A DNA stretch of 64,000 nt, taken from positions 124,001 through 188,000 of the forward strand of contig NZ_NEHO01000003.1 of the NCBI RefSeq assembly GCF_002113375.1. Reading direction: 5' to 3'. The notes under the pieces are model-generated. The model ran no database searches. It had not been told where the DNA came from and saw only the letters and a list, made by a program, of their open reading frames with translations. Source of the stretch: Pseudomonas sp. R37(2017). GTDB lineage: Bacteria; Pseudomonadota; Gammaproteobacteria; Pseudomonadales; Pseudomonadaceae. Shown piece after piece: positions 54,152 to 64,000 of the stretch; the first letter of the stretch is position 1, and the number at the start of each line of letters is the position of its first letter. A program made the translations under genes and the position numbers.

Positions 54152-54793
54152 CTAACCCTTCAACTCCTTCAAATGCTTGTACACCGTCGCCCGGCCCATG
54201 TTCAGCACATTGGCCACGTAGTTCGATGCGCTTTTGCCCTTGAACGCGCCTTCGGCGTGCAGCGCCAGTACCAGCTCGCGCTTGTGGTCGCGGGTCAGCA
54301 GGTTCAGGCTCAGCTGACGTTCCCGTAGCCAGGCATGGAGGAAGGTGTTGATCCGTTCCTGCCAGTCATCGCGGAACAGGGCATCCGGTTGCGGGATCAA
54401 TTTGGTCGGCGACAGGAACAGATCCAGGGCGGCCTTGGCATTCTCGAACAATGAAATATTCAGGTTGATGCACAGCACGGCCAGCGGATGACCTTCGCTG
54501 TCGCGTAGCACCGTGCTGAGGCTGCGAATCTTCTGACCATCCCAGTTGAGCTTTTCGTACGGTCCGATATTGCGCTCGCTGACATCGTCGCTGAGCATGT
54601 CTTCCAGCGCCGAGTCGTCGCCGATGTCCCGCTTGGACAGGTTGTTGGCGATGTAGTCGACCTTTTGTGAGCGCAGGTCATGCAGCACCACTTCGGCGTG
54701 GGGAAAGAACAACGTGGCGATGGCATCGGCGATCGCCCGGAAGTTATCCAGCGACGCGGTGTCGGGGGCCGAGTCTTTTTCGGGGGCGTTCAT
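54152..54793 (-). CDS. dauR: YheO/DauR-type transcriptional regulator
   Basis: The 213-residue regulator has an N-terminal YheO-like PAS domain (about residues 15-130, ADAIATLFFPHAEVVLHDL) and a C-terminal HTH of the HTH_22 type (KSASNYVANVLNMGRATVYKHLKELKG split: ASNYVANVLNMGRATVYKHL). In P. aeruginosa DauR represses dauBAR and is induced by D-arginine pathway metabolites. Here the gene follows dauA by 90 bp on the same strand, giving the order dauB-dauA-dauR, as in that species. Confidence 0.88.
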   Translation of the reverse strand: MNAPEKDSAPDTASLDNFRAIADAIATLFFPHAEVVLHDLRSQKVDYIANNLSKRDIGDDSALEDMLSDDVSERNIGPYEKLNWDGQKIRSLSTVLRDSEGHPLAVLCINLNISLFENAKAALDLFLSPTKLIPQPDALFRDDWQERINTFLHAWLRERQLSLNLLTRDHKRELVLALHAEGAFKGKSASNYVANVLNMGRATVYKHLKELKG

Positions 54794-54883
54794 GCAGTGG
54801 AACTCCAGGCAGCGTCAGCGCCCCATCAAAGGGGCGCTGAAAGTGTGCCGTAATCGTGTGGGCGCGTCACCTGAGGATCTGGA

Positions 54884-56161
<1,278 letters not shown>

Positions 56162-57106
56162 TCAGTGCTGCAGGCGATAGATCGCACTGGCCAGCGCTAT
56201 GTCTTCCAGGCCCAGGCCGATGGAACGGAAGAACACGTGGCGGTCGTAACCGGGGCGCTGTACTTTTTCGCTGATCAGGTCGGGCAGGTCGCCGACAATC
56301 GCGTCCTTGTTCCAGCCATGCCGTTCAGTCGCGATCAGCATTTCACCGGCCGAGCCCGGGGTGGTCTGGCGAAAGTCGCAGAACACCTGCATGTCGTTGA
56401 GGCTTTGCGGCGGCACTTCGTGGGCGCGCGGCGCGTTGGTGCTGATGGAGGTGATCAGCGCCGGTTTGCTCAGGCTTGACGGCTCGATCACCGGGCCGGC
56501 GGACGAGGTGCAGAGCATGATCACATCGGCGTCCTGAACGGCAACCTCGCGGCTGTCGACGATATTCAGGCGTGGTTCGATGTTTTTCAGCAGGCTCATG
56601 GTTTCGCCATCATCGCTCAGGTTCGGCGCGTACAAGCTGATGCTCTGCCAGTGGCGCAGGCCTTTCACGTAGTGCAGGTGCGCCTGGGCGACTTTGCCGC
56701 TGCCGATGATGGCCAGGCGATTGGCGGTGAGCGGGGCGAGGGCATCGACCGCCACGGCGGTGGTCGCGGCGGTGCGTGCGGTGGTCAGTTCACCTGCATC
56801 GCACAGCAACAGCGGCTGGCCGGTCTGCGTCGACATCAGCAGCGTCCATGCGGTCACTAATGGCCCCTGATCACGGACGATGTACGGCGAAGTCTTGATC
56901 CCGTACACGCCGTCTTCGGCCAACACACCCAGGTAGTTGATGAAGTCACCGGCGCCCTGTGGGAGCTCCACCAGTTGCTGCGCCGGTTGCACTGCTTGCC
57001 CGGACGCCAGGTCACGGAACATTTTGCGCAGGATCTGCGGCACATCGACCTGCGCCAGCAGCTCGCGAGCCTGGGCTTGGGTGATCACTTGGGGCGTACT
57101 GGACAT
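56162..57106 (-). CDS. dauB: NAD(P)H-dependent anabolic L-arginine dehydrogenase DauB (ornithine cyclodeaminase family)
   Basis: The 314-residue enzyme of the ornithine cyclodeaminase/mu-crystallin family reduces the 2-oxo acid made by DauA to L-arginine. Visible blocks are GVYGIKTSPY, GELTTARTAATTAVAVDALA and the Rossmann motif LAIIGSGKVAQAHLHYV, then the conserved ITSISTNAPRAHEVP. It is the first gene of dauB-dauA-dauR. The assignment to DauB rests on the neighbours as well as the family; alone it could be another cyclodeaminase-family reductase. Confidence 0.9.
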   Translation of the reverse strand: MSSTPQVITQAQARELLAQVDVPQILRKMFRDLASGQAVQPAQQLVELPQGAGDFINYLGVLAEDGVYGIKTSPYIVRDQGPLVTAWTLLMSTQTGQPLLLCDAGELTTARTAATTAVAVDALAPLTANRLAIIGSGKVAQAHLHYVKGLRHWQSISLYAPNLSDDGETMSLLKNIEPRLNIVDSREVAVQDADVIMLCTSSAGPVIEPSSLSKPALITSISTNAPRAHEVPPQSLNDMQVFCDFRQTTPGSAGEMLIATERHGWNKDAIVGDLPDLISEKVQRPGYDRHVFFRSIGLGLEDIALASAIYRLQH

Positions 57107-57142
57107 GCTCGGCTCCGGCGTTGGCTGAAAGTAAACTATTTT

Positions 57143-57159
57143 GTCTATTATGGACTTTT
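57143..57159 (-). promoter_or_regulatory. Operator candidate upstream of dauB
   Basis: AAAAGTCCATAATAGAC on the minus strand, about 37 bp before the dauB start, shares AAAAGTCCA..AT.GA with the site at 53163-53179. It contains GTC-N7-GAC symmetry. Confidence 0.5.
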
Positions 57160-57196
57160 AGTTGTCTCTCGCAAGCGTCTGTTGAAAAGCCGGGCG

Positions 57197-57229
57197 AAAA
57201 AAAAGCGCAGTCCGTTTCCGGCTGCGCTT
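57197..57229 (-). terminator. Terminator after rhlB
   Basis: On the minus strand AAGCGCAG, eleven-base loop, CTGCGCTT and a run of T (from AAAAAAAA on the plus strand), 17 bp past the rhlB stop. Confidence 0.85.
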
Positions 57230-57245
57230 CTCTTTTCAGCGTCGC

Positions 57246-58748
57246 TTAATGAGGACGCTTGCGTTCAACGGCCCGCAACAGATGGGTCGGTGGCGTTTCA
57301 CAGCTGATCTTGCGCCCCAGTTTTTCTTCGATGGACGGTAGCTGGTAGGAGTCGTCTTCACCGGCAAAGCTGATGGATACACCGTCGGCACCCGCACGCC
57401 CGGTACGCCCGATGCGGTGCACATAGTCGTCAGGCACTTCCGGCAGGGTGAAGTTGATCACATGGCTGATGCCGTCGATGTGGATGCCGCGACCGGCCAC
57501 GTCGGTGGCGACCAGCACGCGAATCTTGCCTTCGCGGAAACCTTCCAGGGTCTTGATGCGCTTGTGCTGCGGCACGTCGCCGGACAGTTGCGCGGCATTG
57601 ATGCCGTCGCGCACCAGGCGTTCTTCGATGCGCCGCACTTCATCCTTGCGGTTGGCGAACACGATCACCCGCTCCCAGCCGTTGTCGTTGACCAGGTTGT
57701 AGAGCAGTTTGTATTTGTCGGCACCGGCCACGGCGTAGATGTGCTGCTCGACGTTTTCGTTGGCCACGTTGGTGGCTTCGATTTCGACGATCGCAGGGTC
57801 GGTGGTCCATTGCTTGGCCAGGTTCATCACGTCTTCGGTGAACGTCGCGGAGAACAGCAGCGTCTGACGCTCGGACTTCGGCGGCGTCTGGCGAATGATC
57901 TGGCGCACTTGCGGGATGAAACCCATGTCGAGCATGCGGTCGGCTTCGTCCAGCACCATGACTTCGACCATGTCCAGATGCACGTCGCCGCGCTGGTTGA
58001 AGTCCAGCAGACGACCGGGCGTGGCCACGAGAATGTCGCAGTGGCGGGCTTCGAGCTGCTTGAGTTGCTTGTCGAAGTCCATGCCGCCGACGAACGTCAT
58101 GACGTTGAGGCCGGTGTACTTGGTCAGGCCGGCGGCGTCCTTGGCGATCTGCACCACCAGTTCGCGGGTCGGCGCGATGATCAGCGCCCGTGGCTCACCC
58201 ATGTAGCGCTCTTTCGGCGGTGGGGTCTGCAGCAACTGGGTGATGATCGAGATCAGGAACGCAGCGGTTTTACCGGTGCCGGTCTGGGCGCGGCCGATCG
58301 CGTCCTTGCCCGCGAGGGTGAAGCCCAGCACCTGGGCCTGGATCGGCGTGCAATATGGGAAGCCCAGGTCGTGGATGGCGTGCATCAGTTCCGGGGCGAG
58401 CTTGAAGTCGTGGAAGCGGGTCTTGCCTTCCTGGGGCTCGACGACGAAGTCTTCGAGTTTCCACGGGATGACCGGGGCTTTTGGCTTCGGTTCGCGGCGT
58501 GGTTTGGCGGGCTTCGGCGTTTCGCTGCGTGGCTGCCCGGGGGCAGTGGTCGCCGCGGGCTGGGCGGCGGGAGGGCGCTTGGGCTCATGTCGCGGTTCGT
58601 CTTTCGGTGCCGCCGTGGGGGCGGTCCGGCCAGGCTGATTACCGTCGGTGCGGTGGCTGGGCTGGTGAGACGGAGCGCTGGGGGCTGGCGCGAGTTGTTC
58701 GGTCTCGCTTTTACCGAACATTTTCTTGAGTGCTTTGAGCACGGTCAT
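57246..58748 (-). CDS. rhlB: DEAD-box ATP-dependent RNA helicase RhlB
   Basis: RhlB unwinds RNA and works with the RNase E degradosome. The 500-residue product has a low-complexity Pro/Ala/Lys-rich N-terminus (residues 1-95), typical of the Pseudomonas form, then the helicase motifs: Q motif and [12 protein letters not shown] (I), [10 protein letters not shown] (Ia), [13 protein letters not shown] (II), [11 protein letters not shown] (III), [17 protein letters not shown] (V) and [10 protein letters not shown] (VI). It is a single gene with a terminator. Confidence 0.9.
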   Translation of the reverse strand: MTVLKALKKMFGKSETEQLAPAPSAPSHQPSHRTDGNQPGRTAPTAAPKDEPRHEPKRPPAAQPAATTAPGQPRSETPKPAKPRREPKPKAPVIPWKLEDFVVEPQEGKTRFHDFKLAPELMHAIHDLGFPYCTPIQAQVLGFTLAGKDAIGRAQTGTGKTAAFLISIITQLLQTPPPKERYMGEPRALIIAPTRELVVQIAKDAAGLTKYTGLNVMTFVGGMDFDKQLKQLEARHCDILVATPGRLLDFNQRGDVHLDMVEVMVLDEADRMLDMGFIPQVRQIIRQTPPKSERQTLLFSATFTEDVMNLAKQWTTDPAIVEIEATNVANENVEQHIYAVAGADKYKLLYNLVNDNGWERVIVFANRKDEVRRIEERLVRDGINAAQLSGDVPQHKRIKTLEGFREGKIRVLVATDVAGRGIHIDGISHVINFTLPEVPDDYVHRIGRTGRAGADGVSISFAGEDDSYQLPSIEEKLGRKISCETPPTHLLRAVERKRPH

Positions 58749-58859
58749 CTCATCGATTGGTTAAGGAATGTACGCCGGCCAGTGTAATGCAAGAAACGGG
58801 CGCGGCGTAGTGGGATGGATCAATGGGCGCTTTTAAACAGAAAAACGCCGGTAAAACGT

Positions 58860-59543
<684 letters not shown>

Positions 59544-59651
59544 TCATCGGGTGCGAGGAATGAGTGCGCGTCTGATTGATCAGTTACGAAGATGTCGCAA
59601 GGTTACAAGTTTTGCTATTGACCTGCAGCTCAACTGCTTCTGCGAGCGGTG

Positions 59652-59667
59652 TGGTACGGGCTTTGCT
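59652..59667 (+). promoter_or_regulatory. Candidate sigma-54 (RpoN) promoter for aapJQMP
   Basis: TGGTACGGGCTTTGCT matches the TGGCACG-N4-TTGCW consensus with the required GG-N10-GC spacing. The start site would be about 300 bp before aapJ, rather far, but RpoN control suits an amino-acid transporter. Confidence 0.5.
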
Positions 59668-59886
59668 ATGGGGAAACGGTGCAACCCATCTCGCGCCTGG
59701 CGGTAACACTATCAGTGTACTGCCGACTGTGGGATAGCAATGAATCCGGTGATGGATGTTCGCCAATGGCCGCTACGGGGCTTCGCGAACGTGAAAGGGC
59801 TACAGCCCGTTCGGCCGACTGGTGAGAGTGAGTTTTCCATGATGTGGATTTTCTCCTACTAGACTCAAAGCTAACGTCTTACGTCG

Positions 59887-59918
59887 GTTGACCCCAAAAC
59901 AAGCCAACTCGGGTCAAC
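59887..59918 (+). promoter_or_regulatory. Inverted repeat in the aapJ leader
   Basis: GTTGACCC and GGGTCAAC, perfect 8-bp arms separated by 16 bases, ending 65 bp before aapJ. It is either an operator or a leader-RNA hairpin. Confidence 0.5.
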
Positions 59919-59983
59919 TACGCCTCATAAGGGTGCGACAGGACTCACGCTCCGACACAACAAGAGCAAAACTGGAGGTTTGA

Positions 59984-61015
59984 ATGAAGATGTTGAAATC
60001 CACCCTGGCTATCGTGACTGCAGCCGCGGTACTCGGTGTCAGCGGGTTTGCCCAGGCGGGTGCAACCCTGGATGCAGTGATGAAGAAAGGTTTCGTGCAG
60101 TGTGGCGTCAGCGATGGCCTGCCAGGCTTCTCGGTTCCGGATTCCACCGGCAAGATCGTGGGTATCGATGCTGACTACTGCCGCGCAGTGGCAGCTGCTG
60201 TCTTCGGCGACGCGACCAAGGTCAAGTTCAGCCAGTTGAACGCCAAGGAGCGCTTCACCGCGCTGCAATCCGGCGAAATCGACATCCTGTCGCGCAACAC
60301 CACCATGACCAGTTCCCGTGATGCGGGCATGGGCCTGAAATTCCCGGGCTTCATCACTTACTACGACGGCATCGGCTTCCTGGTAAACAACAAACTGGGC
60401 GTCAAGAGCGCCAAGGAACTGGACGGTGCAACCATCTGCATCCAGGCCGGTACCACGACCGAACTGAACGTTTCCGACTACTTCCGCGGCAACGGCCTGA
60501 AATACACCCCGATCACTTTCGATACTTCCGACGAAAGCGCCAAGTCGCTGGAGTCCGGTCGTTGCGACGTACTGACCTCCGACAAGTCCCAGCTGTTCGC
60601 CCAGCGCAGCAAGCTGGCTTCGCCGAAGGATTACGTGGTTCTGCCGGAAACCATTTCCAAGGAACCGCTGGGCCCGGTCGTACGCAATGGCGACGACGAG
60701 TGGCTGGCCATCGTGCGCTGGACCGGCTACGCCATGCTCAACGCTGAAGAGGCCGGCATCACTTCGAAGAACGTCGAAGCCGAAGCCAAGGCCACCAAGA
60801 ACCCTGACGTTGCCCGCCTGCTGGGTACCGATGGCGAGTACGGCAAAGACCTGAAAGTGAAGAAAGACTGGGTCGTGCAGATCGTCAAGCAAGTGGGTAA
60901 CTACGGCGAAGTGTTCGAGAAAAACCTCGGCAAGAGCACTCCGCTGGAAATCGACCGCGGCCTGAACGCGCTGTGGAACCAAGGCGGCATCCAGTACGCA
61001 CCACCAGTGCGCTGA
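59984..61015 (+). CDS. aapJ: General L-amino-acid ABC transporter, periplasmic binding protein AapJ
   Basis: Family-3 solute-binding protein of 343 residues that binds a broad range of L-amino acids. Signal peptide STLAIVTAAAVLGVSGFAQA; ligand-site blocks GVSDGLPGFSVPDSTGKIVG, IDADYCRAVAAAVFGD and FTALQSGEIDILSRNTTMTS; typical AapJ length. A long hairpin follows before aapQ and may keep aapJ mRNA levels above those of the permease genes. Confidence 0.95.
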   Translation: MKMLKSTLAIVTAAAVLGVSGFAQAGATLDAVMKKGFVQCGVSDGLPGFSVPDSTGKIVGIDADYCRAVAAAVFGDATKVKFSQLNAKERFTALQSGEIDILSRNTTMTSSRDAGMGLKFPGFITYYDGIGFLVNNKLGVKSAKELDGATICIQAGTTTELNVSDYFRGNGLKYTPITFDTSDESAKSLESGRCDVLTSDKSQLFAQRSKLASPKDYVVLPETISKEPLGPVVRNGDDEWLAIVRWTGYAMLNAEEAGITSKNVEAEAKATKNPDVARLLGTDGEYGKDLKVKKDWVVQIVKQVGNYGEVFEKNLGKSTPLEIDRGLNALWNQGGIQYAPPVR

Positions 61016-61022
61016 TGGTTCT

Positions 61023-61051
61023 ATCACCCGGTGGGCCAACCACCGGGTGAT
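61023..61051 (+). other. Intercistronic hairpin between aapJ and aapQ
   Basis: ATCACCCGGTGG, loop GCCAA, CCACCGGGTGAT: a perfect 12-bp stem without a T run. It probably stabilises the aapJ transcript 3' end or partly attenuates transcription. Confidence 0.75.
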
Positions 61052-61080
61052 GTTCTGTTCCATTATTTCCGGGGCACTTC

Positions 61081-62262
61081 ATGCAAAATTCAATCGGCGC
61101 ACCAAAGCAGAGGCTCAGCCTCAGCGATCCGCGAGTGCGTGCGTGGGTATTTCAGATCATCACGGTTGTCGCGGTGGTCTCGCTGGGCTGGTATCTGTTC
61201 GATAACACCCAGGCCAACCTTCAGCACCGGGGCATTACCTCCGGTTTCGACTTTCTGGAGCGCAGTGCCGGTTTCGGCATCGCTCAACACCTGATCGACT
61301 ACACCGAGGCGGACACTTACGCACGGGTGTTTGTCATCGGCCTGCTCAACACCTTGCTGGTGACTTTCATCGGCGTGATCCTGGCGACGATCCTCGGCTT
61401 CATCATCGGTGTGGCACGGCTGTCGAAGAACTGGATCATCGCCAAGCTGGCGACGGTGTACGTGGAAGTCTTCCGCAACATTCCGCCGCTGCTGCAAATC
61501 CTGTTCTGGTACTTCGCGGTGTTCCTGACCATGCCGGGGCCACGCAACAGCCATAACTTCGGCGACACCTTCTTCGTCAGCGCCCGTGGCCTGAACATGC
61601 CGGCGGCGTTGATCGCAGACGGCTTCTGGCCGTTTGTGGTGAGTATTGTGGTCGCCATCGCCGCCATTGTGCTGATGAGCCGCTGGGCCACCAGGCGCTT
61701 CGAAGCCACCGGTGAGCCGTTCCACAAGTTCTGGGCCGGTCTGGCGCTGTTCGTGGTGATCCCGGCCTTGTGCGCACTGATCTTCGGTGCACCGGTGCAC
61801 TGGGAAATGCCGAAGCTGCAAGGCTTCAACTTTGTCGGCGGCTGGGTGTTGATCCCGGAACTGCTGGCCCTGACCCTGGCCCTGACCGTGTACACCGCGG
61901 CGTTCATCGCCGAGATCGTGCGTTCGGGCATCAAGTCGGTCAGCCATGGCCAGACCGAAGCGGCGCACTCGCTGGGCCTGCGCAACGGCCCGACCCTGCG
62001 CAAGGTGATCATCCCGCAAGCCCTGCGCGTGATCATTCCACCGCTGACCAGCCAATACCTGAACCTTGCGAAGAACTCGTCGCTGGCGGCCGGTATCGGT
62101 TATCCGGAAATGGTCTCGCTGTTTGCCGGGACCGTGCTCAACCAGACCGGCCAGGCGATCGAGGTGATTGCGATCACCATGAGCGTGTACCTGGCGATCA
62201 GTATCAGCATTTCCTTGCTGATGAACTGGTACAACAAGCGCATTGCGCTGATCGAGCGGTAA
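61081..62262 (+). CDS. aapQ: Amino-acid ABC transporter permease AapQ
   Basis: Inner-membrane permease of 393 residues with about eight membrane segments, an N-terminal extension, and the EAA-loop QTEAAHSLGLRNGPTLRKVI near residue 297 that contacts the ATPase. It forms a heterodimer with AapM. It lies 10 bp before aapM. Confidence 0.94.
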   Translation: MQNSIGAPKQRLSLSDPRVRAWVFQIITVVAVVSLGWYLFDNTQANLQHRGITSGFDFLERSAGFGIAQHLIDYTEADTYARVFVIGLLNTLLVTFIGVILATILGFIIGVARLSKNWIIAKLATVYVEVFRNIPPLLQILFWYFAVFLTMPGPRNSHNFGDTFFVSARGLNMPAALIADGFWPFVVSIVVAIAAIVLMSRWATRRFEATGEPFHKFWAGLALFVVIPALCALIFGAPVHWEMPKLQGFNFVGGWVLIPELLALTLALTVYTAAFIAEIVRSGIKSVSHGQTEAAHSLGLRNGPTLRKVIIPQALRVIIPPLTSQYLNLAKNSSLAAGIGYPEMVSLFAGTVLNQTGQAIEVIAITMSVYLAISISISLLMNWYNKRIALIER

Positions 62263-62272
62263 GGAAAAGCGC

Positions 62273-63370
62273 ATGAGCACTCATACTTTCAAACCTGACA
62301 TGCCTCCACCGAGCAGCAGTATCGGTGTGGTGGCGTGGATGCGCGCGAACATGTTCTCCAGCTGGCTCAATACCTTGCTGACCCTGTTTGCGTTCTACCT
62401 GATTTACCTGGTGGTTCCACCGATCCTGCAGTGGGCGATCATCGACGCCAACTGGGTCGGCACCACTCGTGCCGACTGCACCAAGGACGGCGCCTGCTGG
62501 GTTTTCATCCAACAGCGTTTCGGTCAGTTCATGTACGGCTACTACCCGCCGGAGCTGCGCTGGCGCGTAGACCTGACGGTGTGGCTGGCGGTCATCGGCG
62601 TGGCACCGCTGTTCATCTCGCGCTTTCCGCGTAAAGCGGTCTACGGTCTGTGCTTCCTGGTGCTGTACCCGATCGTTGCCTGGTGCCTGCTGCACGGTGG
62701 CGTATTCGGACTGCCGCAGGTGGCGACCAGCCAGTGGGGCGGCCTGATGCTGACCCTGGTGATCGCCACTGTCGGCATCGCCGGTGCGCTGCCGCTGGGG
62801 ATTGTCCTGGCGTTGGGTCGTCGTTCGAACCTGCCGGCGATTCGCGTGGTCTGCGTGACCTTCATCGAATTCTGGCGCGGCGTGCCGTTGATCACGGTGC
62901 TGTTCATGTCCTCGGTGATGTTGCCGTTGTTCCTGCCCGAAGGCATGAACTTCGACAAACTGCTGCGGGCCCTGATCGGCGTGATCCTGTTCCAGTCGGC
63001 CTATGTGGCCGAGGTGGTGCGCGGTGGTCTGCAGGCGATTCCCAAAGGTCAGTACGAAGCGGCTGCCGCGATGGGGCTGGGCTACTGGCGCAGCATGGGC
63101 CTGGTGATTCTGCCGCAAGCCCTGAAACTGGTGATCCCCGGTATCGTCAACACCTTCATCGCACTGTTCAAGGACACCAGCCTTGTGATCATCATCGGCC
63201 TGTTCGACCTGCTCAACAGCGTCAAGCAAGCCGCCGCCGATCCGAAATGGCTGGGCATGGCCACCGAAGGCTATGTGTTCGCCGCCCTGGTGTTCTGGAT
63301 TTTCTGTTTTGGTATGTCGCGCTATTCCATGCATCTGGAACGCAAGCTCGACACTGGCCACAAGCGCTAA
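62273..63370 (+). CDS. aapM: Amino-acid ABC transporter permease AapM
   Basis: Second permease subunit of 365 residues with a polytopic His/Glu/Gln permease domain (VTFIEFWRGVPLITVLFMSS) and the EAA loop QYEAAAAMGLGYWRSMGLVI near residue 262. Gene order and spacing match aapJQMP operons. Confidence 0.94.
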   Translation: MSTHTFKPDMPPPSSSIGVVAWMRANMFSSWLNTLLTLFAFYLIYLVVPPILQWAIIDANWVGTTRADCTKDGACWVFIQQRFGQFMYGYYPPELRWRVDLTVWLAVIGVAPLFISRFPRKAVYGLCFLVLYPIVAWCLLHGGVFGLPQVATSQWGGLMLTLVIATVGIAGALPLGIVLALGRRSNLPAIRVVCVTFIEFWRGVPLITVLFMSSVMLPLFLPEGMNFDKLLRALIGVILFQSAYVAEVVRGGLQAIPKGQYEAAAAMGLGYWRSMGLVILPQALKLVIPGIVNTFIALFKDTSLVIIIGLFDLLNSVKQAAADPKWLGMATEGYVFAALVFWIFCFGMSRYSMHLERKLDTGHKR

Positions 63371-63397
63371 GTCGCTACCTGATTAGGAAGTTTTGTG

Positions 63398-64000
63398 ATG
63401 AGCGAAGCAAACAAGAAGCCTGCGAGTCCTGAAGGCATTATTCAGATGCAGGGCGTGAACAAATGGTACGGCCAGTTTCACGTACTCAAAGACATCAACC
63501 TCAACGTCAGGCAGGGTGAGCGCATCGTCCTGTGTGGCCCGTCGGGCTCCGGCAAGTCCACCACCATCCGTTGCCTCAACCGACTGGAAGAACACCAGCA
63601 GGGCCGCATCGTGGTCGATGGCGTGGAACTGACCAACGACCTCAAGCAGATCGAAGCGATCCGTCGTGAAGTCGGCATGGTGTTCCAGCATTTCAACCTG
63701 TTCCCGCACCTGACCATTTTGCAGAACTGCACCCTGGCACCGATGTGGGTGCGCAAGATGCCCAAGCGCAAGGCCGAGGAAATCGCCATGCACTACCTGG
63801 AGCGCGTACGCATTCCGGAGCAGGCGCACAAGTATCCGGGGCAACTGTCCGGCGGTCAGCAACAGCGAGTGGCGATCGCCCGTGCACTGTGCATGAAGCC
63901 GAAAATCATGCTGTTCGACGAACCGACTTCGGCGCTCGACCCGGAGATGGTGAAGGAGGTTCTCGACACCATGATCGGCCTGGCTGAAGACGGCATGACC
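63398..64000 (+). CDS. aapP: Amino-acid ABC transporter ATPase AapP, 3'-truncated
   Basis: The first 201 residues of the ABC ATPase are present: Walker [10 protein letters not shown] near residue 47, Q-loop in [14 protein letters not shown], signature [15 protein letters not shown], Walker [17 protein letters not shown]. The window ends before the H-loop. The ATG at 63398 gives [19 protein letters not shown] lies upstream. Confidence 0.95.
   Translation, partial: MSEANKKPASPEGIIQMQGVNKWYGQFHVLKDINLNVRQGERIVLCGPSGSGKSTTIRCLNRLEEHQQGRIVVDGVELTNDLKQIEAIRREVGMVFQHFNLFPHLTILQNCTLAPMWVRKMPKRKAEEIAMHYLERVRIPEQAHKYPGQLSGGQQQRVAIARALCMKPKIMLFDEPTSALDPEMVKEVLDTMIGLAEDGMT

Overview
The window is chromosomal DNA of a fluorescent-group Pseudomonas. 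This is inferred from the ftsQ-ftsA-ftsZ-lpxC order, a complete algD-to-algA alginate operon, the dauBAR D-arginine genes, an aapJQMP transporter, and many Pseudomonas-type REP palindromes with the core GGGAGCGAGCnnGCTCGC. No tRNA, rRNA, CRISPR array, integrase or transposase was seen.

Layout. 1-4.3 kb: end of the division/cell-wall cluster (ftsQ partial, ftsA, ftsZ, lpxC). 4.4-6.3 kb: a membrane diguanylate cyclase and a small secreted protein. 6.6-12.9 kb: an operon for an RND pump (adaptor, permease) and its own two-component system. 13.2-19.3 kb: a LysR regulator divergent from an outer-membrane factor, FUSC permease, DUF1656 protein and HlyD adaptor, probably an aromatic-acid/drug efflux system. 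19.4-20.7 kb: a short-chain dehydrogenase and a membrane protein. 20.9-23.6 kb: an orphan TccC/Rhs toxin-like protein whose variable C-terminus reads like a Rossmann methyltransferase. 23.6-40.3 kb: all twelve alginate genes on the minus strand (algD, 8, 44, K, E, G, X, L, I, J, F, A), interrupted by four REP doublets, one of them inside the 5' end of algK. 41-45 kb: yaaA, a polysaccharide-deacetylase-like protein and a PIN-PhoH ATPase.

44.7-51.6 kb is the clear accessory island. It is visibly AT-rich, has no REP elements, and is bracketed by a direct duplication of the last ~240 bp of phoH. On the minus strand it carries one compact operon: a 33-residue cationic peptide, a SagB-type FMN dehydrogenase, a TPR-methyltransferase fusion, a NodU/TobZ-type carbamoyltransferase and an MFS exporter. 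I interpret it as a small-peptide-dependent natural-product cluster that I cannot match to a named pathway. It is the best candidate for an undescribed system here.

51.8-64 kb returns to core genes: moaC-moaD-moaE, a basic-amino-acid binding protein, dauR-dauA-dauB (D-to-L-arginine conversion), the DEAD-box helicase rhlB, a carboxylesterase, and aapJ-aapQ-aapM-aapP (truncated by the window end). The binding-protein gene and dauB share a promoter-proximal motif (AAAAGTCCA..AT.GA), suggesting one regulon.
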